64,000 nucleotides of DNA, from contig JAAFAI010000002.1 of assembly GCA_018222405.1 (NCBI GenBank), forward strand, positions 248,001 to 312,000, given 5' to 3'. Below, in pieces: positions 16,397-26,664 of this stretch. Source of the DNA: Gammaproteobacteria bacterium. GTDB taxonomy: Bacteria > Pseudomonadota > Gammaproteobacteria > Enterobacterales > Alteromonadaceae. Position 1 is the first letter of the stretch; each line of letters begins with the position of its first letter. A program made the position numbers and the translations under genes. The notes below the pieces were generated by a model that ran no database searches, was not told the DNA's origin, and worked only from the letters and a program-made list of their open reading frames with translations.

Positions 16397-17956
16397 GTGT
16401 CGAAGAAATTAATTAAGTCAGGTCTGATTGTCAGTACGATGACACTTCTTTCCCGGGTGTTGGGGTTAGTCCGGGATGTTGTGATTGCCCGCCTGATGGG
16501 TGCAGACGCTGCTGCTGATGTATTCTTTTTCGCCAATAAGATCCCTAATTTCCTGCGTCGCCTCTTCGCAGAAGGGGCATTTGCCCAGGCCTTTATCCCG
16601 GTACTTACCGAGGTCCACGCCGAACAGGATGAACAAAAGCTCAAACAGTTTGTCGCCCATGTATCGGGTACTCTTGGTGCAATTGTATTTGTGACTGCGC
16701 TGATTGGCGTGATCATTTCACCGATGATTACCGCCATGTTTGGAGCCGGCTGGTTTATTGATTATCTTAATGACAAACCTGACGGCGCAAAATTTGAGCT
16801 GGCCAGCGCTATGCTCAAAATCACCTTCCCGTACATTGCGTTTATATCACTAACTGGCTTATCCGGCGCAATTTTAAATACTATCAATAAGTTTGCCGTG
16901 GCGGCCTTTACGCCGGTATTGCTGAACATATGTATTATCGCCTGCGCTTATTTACTTGCCCCAACCATGAGTGAGCCGGCTTTTGCTCTAGCGTGGGGAG
17001 TGTTTGTTGGTGGTATTGTGCAGTTGGGTTTTCAGCTACCATTTTTGTTTCGCGCCGGTTTATTGGTAAAACCTAAATGGGGATGGCGCGACCCGGGCGT
17101 GGTAAAAGTCAGAACGCTGATGATCCCGGCCTTGTTTGGAGTGTCGGTCGGGCAGATTAATCTGCTGCTTGATACGTTTATTGCCAGCTTTCTGGTCACC
17201 GGGTCGATAAGCTGGCTGTACTATTCCGACCGTTTATTAGAGTTTCCGTTGGGATTATTTGGCATTGCCATTGCTACCGTTATATTACCTACGCTGTCGC
17301 GCAATCATGTGGGAAAAGACGAACTGGGGTTTTCCGGCAACATGGACTGGGCGGTGCGCATGGTGAGCTTACTGGGGATCCCGGCAGCGGCGGGCCTTGG
17401 ATTTCTGGCAGAGCCAATACTCTCGGTAATATTTCAGCGTGGTGCCTTTACGGCCGAAACCGCGCGCATGGCCTCATACAGTTTAATGGCTTATGCATTT
17501 GGCCTGCTTAGCTTTATGTTGGTTAAGGTGCTGGCTCCGGGTTATTACTCGCGTCAGGATACTAAAACACCGGTTAAGATTGGGATTTGGTGTATGGCCG
17601 CCAACATGTTGTTTAACCTTATTTTTGCTATCCCTTATGGTTATGTTGGCCTGGCGATAGCCACCAGTTTGTCTGCCACGCTAAATGCGGCTTTGTTGTA
17701 TATCGGTTTAAGCCGGCAAAAAGTGTATGTTGTGAGCCGCCTCACTCTGGGCTTTGTGGCTCGTGTGATGTTTTCCACCTGCGCCATGGTAGCCGCCATT
17801 TTGTGGATGCAGCAGGGCGTCGACTTTACCGGCCTGGCCTTGCGCGACAAAATCGAGTCTCTTACGTTAACCATTTTGCTGGCCGTTGCCGTGTTTGGCG
17901 GCTGCCTGTTTAGTTTTGGTATTCGCGTGCGTCATTTCAAATCCAAGGCCTTTTAG
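16397..17956 (+). CDS. murJ: Lipid II flippase MurJ
   Basis: MurJ flips the lipid-linked peptidoglycan precursor across the inner membrane. The 519-residue protein has the MOP-superfamily pattern of about 14 membrane helices, with the typical N-terminus SGLIVSTMTLLSRVLGLVRD and the conserved FFFANKIPNFLRRLFAEGAF region carrying the functional arginines. The start is GTG at 16397, after GGGAAG. It precedes ribF, as in many gammaproteobacteria, next to rpsT on the other side. Confidence 0.97.
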   Translation: MSKKLIKSGLIVSTMTLLSRVLGLVRDVVIARLMGADAAADVFFFANKIPNFLRRLFAEGAFAQAFIPVLTEVHAEQDEQKLKQFVAHVSGTLGAIVFVTALIGVIISPMITAMFGAGWFIDYLNDKPDGAKFELASAMLKITFPYIAFISLTGLSGAILNTINKFAVAAFTPVLLNICIIACAYLLAPTMSEPAFALAWGVFVGGIVQLGFQLPFLFRAGLLVKPKWGWRDPGVVKVRTLMIPALFGVSVGQINLLLDTFIASFLVTGSISWLYYSDRLLEFPLGLFGIAIATVILPTLSRNHVGKDELGFSGNMDWAVRMVSLLGIPAAAGLGFLAEPILSVIFQRGAFTAETARMASYSLMAYAFGLLSFMLVKVLAPGYYSRQDTKTPVKIGIWCMAANMLFNLIFAIPYGYVGLAIATSLSATLNAALLYIGLSRQKVYVVSRLTLGFVARVMFSTCAMVAAILWMQQGVDFTGLALRDKIESLTLTILLAVAVFGGCLFSFGIRVRHFKSKAF

Positions 17957-17959
17957 CGA

Positions 17960-17988
17960 TTGGTATTGCTGGCCGGGTAGTTTATAAT
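17960..17988 (+). promoter_or_regulatory. Promoter of the ribF-ileS-lspA-fkpB-ispH operon
   Basis: TTGGTA (17960-17965) and TATAAT (17983-17988) are 17 bases apart, just after the murJ stop. The ribF GTG is 48 bases downstream. Confidence 0.6.
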
Positions 17989-18035
17989 CGCCGGCTTTGT
18001 AGCATATTCATCTCAACAAAAGGTTGCTGTAAAAC

Positions 18036-18980
18036 GTGGAGCTAATCCGGGGCCTTAACAATTTAAAAGATCATCATCACGGCTGTGTACTGACCATCGG
18101 AAAGTTTGATGGTGTTCATCTGGGACATCAGGCGGTGCTGGCTAATGTTATCGAACAAGCCCGCAGGCTATCTCTGCCTGCCACTGTGATGGTGTTTGAA
18201 CCGCATCCGGAAGAAGTCTTTACGCCGGATAAGGCGCCTGCCCGAATCAGCCCGCTGGCCGAAAAATATCAGCTACTTAAAGCGCAGGGGGTAGACCGCC
18301 TGCTATGCGTACGTTTCAATGCACAATTTGCTGCTCAGTCGCCGGATGAGTTTATCGAACACCTGCTGGTTGACAAGCTGGGGGTGAAATTTCTGGTGGT
18401 CGGCGATGATTTTCGCTTTGGTAAAGGCCGTCAGGGTGACTTTGCCCGACTGGAACAGGCCGGACAGCAATTCGGCTTTGAGGTGGTGAGCACCCAAAGC
18501 TATCGCATGGAAGACTGCCGGATAAGCTCTACTGCCGTACGCGAAGCATTGGCCGAGGGGAATTTTAGTCTGGCTCACACTATGCTCGGCCGTTCGTTTT
18601 TTATCTCCGGTCGGGTGATTCACGGCGAGAAAAAAGGGCGCACGATAGGGTTTCCTACCGCCAATGTGTTGCTTAACCGTTGTCAGACACCCATTACCGG
18701 CGTGTTTGCAGTAAAGCTGAATATCAACGGTACGCTCTATACGGGGGTGGCCAATATAGGCTCAAGACCTACGGTAAACGGCCAGCGCAAGCAACTGGAA
18801 GTACATATTTTTGACTTTGCCGGCTCCATTTATGGTCAGCATATTACGGTAGTTCCGGTGGCCAAAATCAGAGATGAACAGCGCTTCAGCAGTCTTGAAG
18901 CACTTCGCGAGCAAATAGCCCTCGATGTTGCCAAAGCTAAACAAATTTTAACGAATAACGACGACCTGGTGCAGGTCTGA
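18036..18980 (+). CDS. ribF: Bifunctional riboflavin kinase/FAD synthetase
   Basis: RibF converts riboflavin to FMN and then to FAD in the cytosol. The 314-residue protein has the N-terminal adenylyltransferase domain with the nucleotide-binding GKFDGVHLGHQ at 22-32 and the C-terminal flavokinase domain with the PTAN motif (GRTIGFPTANV). The start is GTG. ribF heads a five-gene operon whose later members make isoleucyl-tRNA, process lipoproteins, fold proteins and make isoprenoids; this order is conserved in E. coli. Confidence 0.97.
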   Translation: MELIRGLNNLKDHHHGCVLTIGKFDGVHLGHQAVLANVIEQARRLSLPATVMVFEPHPEEVFTPDKAPARISPLAEKYQLLKAQGVDRLLCVRFNAQFAAQSPDEFIEHLLVDKLGVKFLVVGDDFRFGKGRQGDFARLEQAGQQFGFEVVSTQSYRMEDCRISSTAVREALAEGNFSLAHTMLGRSFFISGRVIHGEKKGRTIGFPTANVLLNRCQTPITGVFAVKLNINGTLYTGVANIGSRPTVNGQRKQLEVHIFDFAGSIYGQHITVVPVAKIRDEQRFSSLEALREQIALDVAKAKQILTNNDDLVQV

Positions 18981-19024
18981 ACCCGGGATAACTCCCGATA
19001 ACGTGGACGGATAGAACAATAGCT

Positions 19025-21847
19025 ATGAGTGATTACAAAGCCACATTGAATTTGCCGGAAACCGCCTTCCCAATGCGTGGGAACCTGGCGCAACGCGAAC
19101 CGCAAATGTTGAAAAGCTGGGAAAAAGACGGCTTGTATCAGCAGATTCGCCAGGCCAAAGCCGGTAAAGCGCCTTTTGTGTTGCATGACGGCCCTCCTTA
19201 CGCCAACGGAAACATTCACATTGGCCATGCCGTTAACAAAATCCTCAAAGATATTATTGTTAAGTCCAAAACCTTAGCTGATTTTGATGCGCCTTATGTT
19301 CCTGGCTGGGATTGTCACGGCCTGCCTATCGAACTGATGGTAGAAAAGAAAGTCGGCAAGCCAGGTAAAAAGGTCACTGCAGCCGAGTTTCGTCAGAAAT
19401 GCCGGGATTATGCGCAAAAGCAAATCGACGGCCAGATGACAGATTTTAAACGCCTGGGTATTCTGGGGGAGTGGGCGAAGCCCTACAAAACCATGGATTT
19501 TGATTCTGAGGCGAATATTGTTCGCGCGCTGGGCAAAATCATCGACGCCGGCCACCTGGAAAAGGGCTTTAAGCCGGTTCACTGGTGTACCGACTGTGGT
19601 TCTGCGTTAGCCGAAGCCGAAGTTGAATACAAAGACAAAATGTCACCGGCCATCGACGTTAAATTCCCGCTGGCAGATGTTGATACGTTAGCCTCAGCTT
19701 TTGGTCTTAGCAGCGACGAGCTGACCGAGCATAAAGCCGGCGTAGTGATCTGGACTACCACACCCTGGACCTTACCAGCCAACCTGGCGGTAAGTTTACA
19801 TCCGGAGTTAGAATATTCACTGGTTGAATTTGGCGATGATGCTCAGTGGCTGATGCTGGCGACTGATCTGGTAGAAAGCTGTATGCAGCGCTACGGCGTT
19901 GAAGATTACAAAATCGTGGCGACCTGTTTAGGTCAGGCTCTGGATAAAGCTAAATTACAGCATCCGTTCCTCGATAAAACATCGTTAATCGTACTGGGTG
20001 ATCACGTCACTACCGATGCGGGTACCGGTTGTGTACATACCGCGCCAGCTCACGGTGTGGACGACTTTAACGTCTGTAAGCACTACGACATCGAAGTGTA
20101 TAACCCGGTAGGTAACAACGGGGTTTATCTGGAAAACACGCCACTGTTTGCCGGTATGCACGTATTTAAAGCCAATCAGCCAATTATCGATACCCTGGCG
20201 GAAAGTGGCAACCTGGTGCTGAATGTTAACTTCGAGCACAGCTACCCTCATTGCTGGCGCCATAAAACGCCGATCATCTTCCGTGCTACGCCACAGTGGT
20301 TCATCAGTATGGATAAACTGGGCCTGCGCCAGCAGTCACTGGAACAAATCCGCAGCACTGAGTGGATCCCGGAGTGGGGTGAAAACCGCATTACCAAGAT
20401 GGTAGAAGGTCGTCCTGACTGGTGTATTTCACGTCAGCGTACCTGGGGTGTGCCGATTCCTTTGTATATCCACAAAGTCAGCGGCGAGTTACACCCGGAA
20501 ACGGGCAGCCTGATTGAAAAAGTGGCAGCAGAGATTGAAAAAACCGGCATTCAGGCCTGGTGGGATATCGATGATGCTGCACTGTTAGGCAGTGATGCCG
20601 ACCAGTACGATAAAGTTACCGATACACTGGACGTCTGGTTTGACTCTGGTGTTACCCACTTCTTCGTGGTTGACTGCCGTGACGATATCCCGGCTAAAGC
20701 CGATTTATATCTGGAAGGGTCCGATCAGCATCGCGGCTGGTTTATGTCGTCACTGATGACCTCTACCGCGATGCACGGTCATGCGCCGTACCGTCAGGTA
20801 CTTACCCACGGCTTTACGGTTGACGCTCAGGGCAAGAAAATGTCCAAGTCGCTGGGTAACGTGGTAGCGCCGCAGGAAGTCACCAACAAGCTGGGCGCCG
20901 ATATTCTGCGCCTGTGGGTAGCTTCAACAGACTACCGCGGTGAAATTGCGGTATCTGATGAAATCCTTAAGCGTGCGGCCGACAACTATCGTCGTCTGCG
21001 TAATACCGCCCGTTTCTTACTGGCTAACCTCACTGGATTTAACCCAGAGACCGATGCGGTACCGGAATCCGAGATGGTTGCGTTGGATCGCTGGGTCGTG
21101 TCACGGGCCAAGCAATTACAGGCCGAAATCATCGCCGATTATGAAAAATACGACATGCTGCTGGTCTCGCAGAAATTGTCGCACTTCTGCTCTATTGAAC
21201 TGGGCAGTTTCTATCTGGATATCATCAAGGACCGCCAGTACACCGCCAAAGCCGACAGCGTTGCACGTCGTTCATGTCAGACTGCGCTGTATCACATTGT
21301 TGAGGCGCTGGTGCGCTGGATGGCGCCAATCACCAGCTTTACGGCGCAGGAAATCTGGCAGGAACTGCCAGGCGACCGAGCGAAATTTGTGTTCACCGAA
21401 ACCTGGTATCAGGGCTTCAATGACTTCGGTCAGGATGACACCTTTAATGACGCTTACTGGAAACAGGTAATGGTGGTTAAAGACGCGGTAAACCAGGCGC
21501 TGGAACAGGCACGTAAAGCGCAGCTGCTGGGCGGCTCACTGGAAGCCTCTGTTACCCTGTATGCCGACCATACGCTTAAGGGCCAGCTGGAACAACTGGC
21601 CGATGAACTGCGCTTTGTATTGCTTACTTCTGGTGTGCAGGTAGCGGCACTGGCCGATAAACCAGCGGATGCTGCCGCTACCGAACTGGAAGGGCTGTTT
21701 GTAACCGTAGCGAAAAGCAGTGGTGACAAATGCGTGCGTTGCTGGCACGTACGCGACGATGTGGGCGCTCACAGCGAACACCCAGAGCTTTGCGGCCGCT
21801 GCGTAACTAACGTGGATGGTGACGGAGAAACGCGCCACTATGCCTAA
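19025..21847 (+). CDS. ileS: Isoleucyl-tRNA synthetase
   Basis: A class I synthetase of 940 residues that charges tRNA-Ile and edits valine. The HIGH motif is HIGH at 65-68, KMSKS at 605-609, and the C-terminal zinc site is visible as CVRCWHV and ELCGRC near residues 900-925. The CP1 editing domain lies between about 200 and 400 (including the [11 protein letters not shown] stretch). The gene is 44 bases from ribF and overlaps lspA by 8 bases, so translation is probably coupled. Confidence 0.98.
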   Translation: MSDYKATLNLPETAFPMRGNLAQREPQMLKSWEKDGLYQQIRQAKAGKAPFVLHDGPPYANGNIHIGHAVNKILKDIIVKSKTLADFDAPYVPGWDCHGLPIELMVEKKVGKPGKKVTAAEFRQKCRDYAQKQIDGQMTDFKRLGILGEWAKPYKTMDFDSEANIVRALGKIIDAGHLEKGFKPVHWCTDCGSALAEAEVEYKDKMSPAIDVKFPLADVDTLASAFGLSSDELTEHKAGVVIWTTTPWTLPANLAVSLHPELEYSLVEFGDDAQWLMLATDLVESCMQRYGVEDYKIVATCLGQALDKAKLQHPFLDKTSLIVLGDHVTTDAGTGCVHTAPAHGVDDFNVCKHYDIEVYNPVGNNGVYLENTPLFAGMHVFKANQPIIDTLAESGNLVLNVNFEHSYPHCWRHKTPIIFRATPQWFISMDKLGLRQQSLEQIRSTEWIPEWGENRITKMVEGRPDWCISRQRTWGVPIPLYIHKVSGELHPETGSLIEKVAAEIEKTGIQAWWDIDDAALLGSDADQYDKVTDTLDVWFDSGVTHFFVVDCRDDIPAKADLYLEGSDQHRGWFMSSLMTSTAMHGHAPYRQVLTHGFTVDAQGKKMSKSLGNVVAPQEVTNKLGADILRLWVASTDYRGEIAVSDEILKRAADNYRRLRNTARFLLANLTGFNPETDAVPESEMVALDRWVVSRAKQLQAEIIADYEKYDMLLVSQKLSHFCSIELGSFYLDIIKDRQYTAKADSVARRSCQTALYHIVEALVRWMAPITSFTAQEIWQELPGDRAKFVFTETWYQGFNDFGQDDTFNDAYWKQVMVVKDAVNQALEQARKAQLLGGSLEASVTLYADHTLKGQLEQLADELRFVLLTSGVQVAALADKPADAAATELEGLFVTVAKSSGDKCVRCWHVRDDVGAHSEHPELCGRCVTNVDGDGETRHYA

Positions 21848-22349
21848 GTTTATTAGCGAAAGCGGCCTGCGCTTTTTATGGATAAGCGTGATCACGGTCG
21901 TGCTGGATTTATGGAGTAAGTACGCCGTGATGGACAGCATGGCATTGTATGAGTCAGTCCAGCTGGCGCCGTTTTTCAACTTCACTTATGTGCATAACTA
22001 CGGCGCTGCGTTTAGCTTTTTGCATGACTCAGGCGGCTGGCAGCGCTGGTTTTTCACTGCCATTGCCGTAGCCGTTTGTAGTGTGATCCTGTGGTGGCTA
22101 AAGCAAACGCCAAAACAACAAAAGCTGCTGCCGGTAGCCTTTAGTTTTATTCTGGGCGGCGCACTGGGTAACGTGTACGACCGGATTGTGCACGGTTATG
22201 TCATCGATTTTCTGGATTTCTACGTAAATGACTGGCACTGGCCGGCATTTAACCTGGCTGACAGTGCTATTTTTATTGGCGCTGCCCTGCTTATCTGGGA
22301 CATGCTAACCAGTAAAGAAGATAACACATCAACCAGTAGCGCTAACTAA
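21840..22349 (+). CDS. lspA: Prolipoprotein signal peptidase (signal peptidase II)
   Basis: LspA is a four-helix inner-membrane aspartyl protease that removes signal peptides from diacylated lipoproteins. The catalytic motifs are present: [10 protein letters not shown] with the first Asp and FNLADSAI with the second. I chose the ATG at 21840 (169 residues, [14 protein letters not shown]) because it matches the family N-terminus. An in-frame ATG at 21816 would lengthen the overlap with ileS. The neighbours fit the standard ileS-lspA-fkpB-ispH order. Confidence 0.96.
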   Translation: MPKFISESGLRFLWISVITVVLDLWSKYAVMDSMALYESVQLAPFFNFTYVHNYGAAFSFLHDSGGWQRWFFTAIAVAVCSVILWWLKQTPKQQKLLPVAFSFILGGALGNVYDRIVHGYVIDFLDFYVNDWHWPAFNLADSAIFIGAALLIWDMLTSKEDNTSTSSAN

Positions 22350-22365
22350 CCTGAACGTAGAGAGA

Positions 22366-22821
22366 GTGACCGTGAGCGAAACATCAAAAGTGATTGGCGA
22401 TAAAAGCCAGGTCATCATGCATTTTGACCTTAAACTGGCCGACGGTTCAGCCGCCGACAGTACCCGTGTAAATAAAAAGCCAGCCAAGCTGGTGATGGGC
22501 GATGGCAGCTTAACGCCTAACTTTGAAGCCTGTTTACTGGGGCTGTCAGCTGGTGATAAAAAATCCTTTGAGCTGGCACCCGAAGACGCCTTTGGTCAGC
22601 CTAACCCGGACAACGTCCATCATATGGATAAAAGTCGATTTGCCGCCGACATGACCCTTGAAGAGGGTATGATCATGGCCTTTGCCCAACCCGATAGCAG
22701 TGAAGTGCCGGGGATCATTCGCAGCATCGCCGGTACCTCCGTTACCGTGGATTTTAATCATCCGCTGGCTGGACAAACCGTGATCTTTGATGTTGAAATC
22801 ATCGATGTTATCAACGCTTAG
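22366..22821 (+). CDS. fkpB: FKBP-type peptidyl-prolyl isomerase FkpB (SlpA)
   Basis: A 151-residue SlyD-like FKBP with an inserted IF chaperone flap, found between lspA and ispH as in E. coli. The FKBP core is seen in VIMHFDLKLADGS, SLTPNFEACLLGLSAGDK and the C-terminal VTVDFNHPLAGQTVIFDVEI. It lacks the His-rich tail of SlyD. The start is GTG at 22366, with another GTG at 22372 also possible. The gene is 16 bases from lspA and 19 from ispH. Confidence 0.95.
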   Translation: MTVSETSKVIGDKSQVIMHFDLKLADGSAADSTRVNKKPAKLVMGDGSLTPNFEACLLGLSAGDKKSFELAPEDAFGQPNPDNVHHMDKSRFAADMTLEEGMIMAFAQPDSSEVPGIIRSIAGTSVTVDFNHPLAGQTVIFDVEIIDVINA

Positions 22822-22840
22822 ACTTGAGTAAGGGCGTACC

Positions 22841-23785
22841 ATGCAAATTCATTTAGCTAATCCCCGTGGTTTTTGTGCCGGTGTAGACCGTGCAATTACC
22901 ATTGTTGAACGGGCGCTGGAAATTTTTCAGCCACCTATTTATGTTCGCCACGAAGTGGTGCATAACAAGTTTGTGGTCGATGGGCTGAAAGAGCGCGGCG
23001 CTATTTTTGTGGATGAGCTGGATGAAGTACCAGACGATAACATCGTGATTTTTTCTGCCCACGGCGTCTCGCAGGCCGTGCGCAAAGAAGCCGAACGTCG
23101 TGGTCTGAAAGTATTTGACGCCACTTGTCCGCTGGTTACCAAGGTTCACCTTGAAGTCACCCGCGCCAGCCGTCGCGGCACTGAATGTATTTTGATTGGC
23201 CACGCCGGGCATCCGGAAGTTGAAGGCACCATGGGGCAGTATGATAATCCCGAAGGCGGCATCTACCTGGTGGAGTCCAGTGACGATGTTCAAACGCTGG
23301 AAGTGAAAAACCCCAATGCACTTTATTACTGTAGTCAGACGACCTTGTCGGTAGATGACACAGCCGAAGTCATCGATGCCTTGCGTGAACGTTTCCCGGC
23401 CATCGAAGGGCCGCGTAAAGACGATATTTGTTACGCCACGCAAAACCGCCAGGATGCCGTACGCGAGCTTGCCCAGGATTGCCAGGTGTTGCTGGTGGTG
23501 GGCGCGCAAAACAGCTCTAACTCAAATCGTCTGCGCGAGCTGGCCGGCAAAATGGGTGCACAGGCACACCTGATAGCTGATGAAAACTGTATTCAGCGTG
23601 AATGGCTCGATGGCGTTGAGCATATCGGTGTTACCGCTGGTGCGTCAGCGCCTGAGATACTGGTTAAACGGGTCATCCAGCGTTTACTCGACTGGGGAGC
23701 TGTAAAAGCCAGTGAACGAAGCGGTCGTGAAGAAAGTATTGAGTTTGCCGTGCCCAAAGAACTTCGGGTTAAACAGGTAAGCTAA
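22841..23785 (+). CDS. ispH: 4-hydroxy-3-methylbut-2-enyl diphosphate reductase
   Basis: IspH is the [4Fe-4S] enzyme of the last step of the MEP isoprenoid pathway, yielding IPP and DMAPP. The 314-residue protein holds the three cluster cysteines at C12 (RGFCAGV), C96 (DATCPLV) and C197 (DICYATQ), together with the substrate-binding HEVVHNK and GHPEVEGT motifs. It is the last gene of the ribF operon and faces a leftward pilin gene across a hairpin. Confidence 0.98.
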   Translation: MQIHLANPRGFCAGVDRAITIVERALEIFQPPIYVRHEVVHNKFVVDGLKERGAIFVDELDEVPDDNIVIFSAHGVSQAVRKEAERRGLKVFDATCPLVTKVHLEVTRASRRGTECILIGHAGHPEVEGTMGQYDNPEGGIYLVESSDDVQTLEVKNPNALYYCSQTTLSVDDTAEVIDALRERFPAIEGPRKDDICYATQNRQDAVRELAQDCQVLLVVGAQNSSNSNRLRELAGKMGAQAHLIADENCIQREWLDGVEHIGVTAGASAPEILVKRVIQRLLDWGAVKASERSGREESIEFAVPKELRVKQVS

Positions 23786-23802
23786 AACAATTCCCCGTCT
23801 TA

Positions 23803-23831
23803 TGCTCGCAGCAGCTTATTGTCTGCGAGCA
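23803..23831 (+). terminator. Hairpin between the convergent ispH and pilin genes
   Basis: TGCTCGCAG (23803-23811) pairs with CTGCGAGCA (23823-23831) around an 11-base loop. The downstream T tract is weak on both strands (ATTTCCCC on the plus strand), so it may be a poor intrinsic terminator or an mRNA 3'-end stabiliser for both genes. Confidence 0.5.
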
Positions 23832-23850
23832 ATTTCCCCTAAAAGTCGTG

Positions 23851-24237
23851 TTACCAGCAATTCGCTGGTGTGCGATTCATTGATTCGTCGAGTGTCAGGG
23901 TTGTGCAACCTGTATCATTAGTCTGACTTCCTTTCGCCGTGGCGGTAAGTGTAAACGTGGTGGCGCTAACGTTACTTACACTAAACGTATAAAAATCCGA
24001 TGCCGGAATTCCGATATCCGCTGCGCCACCGTAGGTAATATTTTGCAGCCTGTAGTTCTCCTGGCTCATATGCATTTGCATCAGTGCTGTCTGAGCATCC
24101 CCCCGTCTGGATTCCCTTACCTGCCCCTGATACGCCGGCACAGCAATCGCAGCCAGAATCCCCATTATTACAACGGCGATCATCAGCTCTATTAGTGTAA
24201 AACCTTTCACATTTAATGTTGCTTGCATCGTGCTCAT
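23851..24237 (-). CDS. Type IV pilin-like protein, PilE family
   Basis: A 128-residue prepilin with a short positively charged leader and the cleavage/methylation site G-FTLIELMIAVVIMGILA (Glu at +5). The globular part ends in the family pattern DTGCTTLTLDESMNRTPANCW, with the C-terminal disulfide-bonded cysteines. It resembles the PilE minor pilins found at the ends of fimU-pilVWXY1E loci. It is leftward, convergent with ispH and divergent from the accessory prepilin operon starting at 24386. PilD-type processing is expected from the leader. Confidence 0.88.
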   Translation of the reverse strand: MSTMQATLNVKGFTLIELMIAVVIMGILAAIAVPAYQGQVRESRRGDAQTALMQMHMSQENYRLQNITYGGAADIGIPASDFYTFSVSNVSATTFTLTATAKGSQTNDTGCTTLTLDESMNRTPANCW

Positions 24238-24385
24238 ATACCCATTAATTGAATCAAATACCCTGCGACATACCTTTCAGGTCTAAAATAACATAAGTCA
24301 GAAGGCGCTGAGTTCGGATTGTTATGCTATTAGTGTACTCAATAATCTGAAAAGTAACGTTATAAATTTCATTAAAAGGTATGTT

Positions 24386-24919
24386 ATGTATTCACCCAGG
24401 TATCAACAAGGGGTGTCACTGATAGAAGTGTTAATCGTTGTCGCCATTATAAGTGTAGTACTAACGGTAACGGCGCCTTCCGTTGTTTCTGTACAAAAGC
24501 AAATGGCGGTAAAAGGGGCTGTTGAGAATACTTATTTCCTTTTGCAACTGGCGAAAAGCAGTGCCATCAGACAAAGTTCAGATATGCTGGTTGATGCCAA
24601 CGTCACTACCACGAGTTGGTGCGTTGGGTTAACCGATACAGCCAATTGTGATTGTGCGGTGGTGAATAGCTGTACGGTCGACGGCCGGGAGCAGGTCGTC
24701 AGATCAGCAGACTTTAAACAAATCGTGATGCAGAATCTTACATTCGATGCCAATAACCAGGTGGTGTTTGATGGCGTGCGCGGCATGGCTGTGCAAGGAG
24801 CTGCTTCGGTGGAGTTTAGCGACGAAGCTAACCATAGCGTCAGAATGAATATTGCCGCCACCGGGCGTGTATCGATGTGTAATGTGAAAGGTGATATTGG
24901 GAGTTACCCTGCGTGTTAA
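24386..24919 (+). CDS. FimT/GspH-like minor pseudopilin (first gene of accessory operon)
   Basis: A 177-residue prepilin with the leader MYSPRYQQG and processed N-terminus VSLIEVLIVVAII. The body has the GspH/FimT pattern and six or more cysteines, with CDCAVVNSCTVDG in the middle and a C-terminal Cys. It is clearly paralogous to the leftward gene at 28738-29259, which shares the WC-G-TD, CDC-VVNSCTV-G blocks. It overlaps the next gene by 7 bases. Such proteins are minor pilins that prime pilus assembly; FimT members can also bind DNA during uptake. The role here is inferred. Confidence 0.82.
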   Translation: MYSPRYQQGVSLIEVLIVVAIISVVLTVTAPSVVSVQKQMAVKGAVENTYFLLQLAKSSAIRQSSDMLVDANVTTTSWCVGLTDTANCDCAVVNSCTVDGREQVVRSADFKQIVMQNLTFDANNQVVFDGVRGMAVQGAASVEFSDEANHSVRMNIAATGRVSMCNVKGDIGSYPAC

Positions 24920-25542
24920 ACGGCAAGCGACAGTCAGGCTATACCTTAATTGAAATCATGATTGCTATGGTGCTGGCCATTGGCTCGCTGGCGGCGGTGT
25001 CTTCGCTGGTGGGATACGGTATTGGCGTTAACGGCAATCTAATTAACAGTGCACGACTGAATGAAGAGCTGGGTAATGTTTACTCTCTGGTGCTCAGTGA
25101 TTTAAGACGAACCGGCTATTCTGGCAGTACTGTAGCCATGGTAACCGATCCAGAAGCTAACCCGTCGCCATTTAACAGTTCTATTTCGGTGAGTGAATTT
25201 CCGGGAGAAGCCGCAAACAGCTGTATTGTGTTCGCCTATGACAGCAACGATAACGGCGTACTGGATAACGCTGCACCGGATGAAAATTTTGGTTACCGCC
25301 TGCGCGACGGCACGGTTGAGATCAGGCGCAATGGCGCAGCGTGTATTGACACGGGCTGGGAGGATCTCACCGACAGCGATGTGATTGATGTAACGAATTT
25401 AAGCTTTACGGTTAATCAGGTGGTGGATAATGGTATTACCACCACATCAATCACGGTTGTGCTCAATGGCGAACTGGCAAGCAATGACAACTTTTCCCGG
25501 GAGTACCGAACGGTAGTGGTAGTGAGAAATTATGATAGCTAA
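24913..25542 (+). CDS. PilW-like minor prepilin (accessory operon)
   Basis: A 209-residue prepilin with the leader ending QSG and helix YTLIEIMIAMVLAIGSLAA. The later sequence has the PilW-type start NSARLNEELGNVYSLVLSDLRRTGY and a NDNGVLDN segment resembling an acidic Ca-binding loop. The start is GTG at 24913 within the stop region of the preceding gene, which implies translational coupling. It is shorter than the canonical PilW at 30100-30948 (282 residues). Confidence 0.8.
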   Translation: MLNGKRQSGYTLIEIMIAMVLAIGSLAAVSSLVGYGIGVNGNLINSARLNEELGNVYSLVLSDLRRTGYSGSTVAMVTDPEANPSPFNSSISVSEFPGEAANSCIVFAYDSNDNGVLDNAAPDENFGYRLRDGTVEIRRNGAACIDTGWEDLTDSDVIDVTNLSFTVNQVVDNGITTTSITVVLNGELASNDNFSREYRTVVVVRNYDS

Positions 25543-26656
25543 ACGTCCTCAACCGCACAAACAACGCGGCGCCGTTATTCTTACTGCGGTTATCCTGCTG
25601 CTTACGCTTGCTACGCTGGTAACACTCTATACCGGCCGGGTTAAATCCTTCGAAAATCAAATTACACTGAATACGCAAAACCGCGCACTTGCCTTTAATA
25701 TAGCTGAAGCTGGCCTGATGAAAGCGTTGGGTGTTCTAAGCGAGAATCCACGCTGGGATGGCGCTCAGTTTACAGAAAACTTACCAGGGCTGGGCAGCTA
25801 TACCGTCGGGGGCGCTTGGCAGGTGATTACCCGTGAGTCCACCACCATGCGTTTAATTACCCTGCAATCAAACGGCACCTCACCAGATGGTTTGTCTACC
25901 GTTGCAGTGCAGGAGCAGGCGCTACTTTATTCGGTTATCGCTAATCCGCCGGATGTTCCACTGATTGTTGCCGGTGGTCTGGATGTGGGGGGCAACTTTG
26001 AAGTGGTGGCCAACCCTAATGGGGGCGGCGAAGGGGTGCCTTTGTCTATCTGGACCGATCTGGATGTGGATATGACGAACGGAAGCGGTACCACTTGTGG
26101 CTTGCAGGAATTCACCGATGGTAATTGCAGTAGCGATCCCTATTCTGAAAAAGGTTTCCAGGATCTCGATATCCTCGATAATGATCCCGACTTTCCGGAT
26201 GACCTGCTGGAATATATTTTTAACGTACCAGAGACCGAATGGGCCTCGTTACGTGCTGATGCTGAGCAGCTGTTAAACAGTTGTGCAACGCTGGGAGCAG
26301 CATCGATGGGTCTGATATGGGTAGATGGTACCTGTCATATTAACGCTGGTACCGTAGTGGGTAGCGCAGCGGACCCGGTGATCTTAATTGTTACCGATGG
26401 CGATCTGACCATGAACGGTGGCGCCCAGATCAATGGTATGGTGTTCTCGTTTCGTAAGCCCACCACGATGGCCGATTTTGAAATCAATATGATTGGTGGT
26501 GCCCGGGTTAATGGCGTGGTGGCATCTAATCACCCTGTTGGTCATGCCAATGGTACGTATAATTCGGTTTATGACACGGATGTGCTGGACCAGTTACAAC
26601 AACATGACGCCTTTCAGCGCGTCGCCAGGGTCCCCGGCAGTTGGCGGGACTTTTAG
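25532..26656 (+). CDS. PilX-like pilus assembly protein with extended C-terminal region (accessory operon)
   Basis: A 374-residue protein that starts like PilX, with a charged leader (KPQPHKQ-type, ending QRG) and a hydrophobic helix AVILTAVILLLTLATLVTLYTG lacking the Glu+5 of other pilins, followed by the FNIAEAGLMKAL helix typical of PilX. The C-terminal two thirds is unusual: it contains acidic low-complexity stretches and a beta-rich segment (IVAGGLDVGGNFEV, LIVTDGDLTMNGGAQINGMV, MIGGARVNGVVASN) that looks like short parallel beta-helix turns. It is almost twice the size of the canonical PilX at 30945. It overlaps the preceding gene by 11 bases. Confidence 0.75.
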   Translation: MIAKRPQPHKQRGAVILTAVILLLTLATLVTLYTGRVKSFENQITLNTQNRALAFNIAEAGLMKALGVLSENPRWDGAQFTENLPGLGSYTVGGAWQVITRESTTMRLITLQSNGTSPDGLSTVAVQEQALLYSVIANPPDVPLIVAGGLDVGGNFEVVANPNGGGEGVPLSIWTDLDVDMTNGSGTTCGLQEFTDGNCSSDPYSEKGFQDLDILDNDPDFPDDLLEYIFNVPETEWASLRADAEQLLNSCATLGAASMGLIWVDGTCHINAGTVVGSAADPVILIVTDGDLTMNGGAQINGMVFSFRKPTTMADFEINMIGGARVNGVVASNHPVGHANGTYNSVYDTDVLDQLQQHDAFQRVARVPGSWRDF

Positions 26657-26664
26657 GAGGTCGT

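Noticed and set aside
20940-21470. A 176-codon open frame in another forward frame of ileS
   Set aside because: It has low-complexity, Ser/Arg-rich composition and sits wholly inside the catalytic part of ileS.
22853-23509. A 218-codon open frame on the minus strand inside ispH
   Set aside because: It is a shadow of a strongly conserved gene on the plus strand, with no recognisable protein features.
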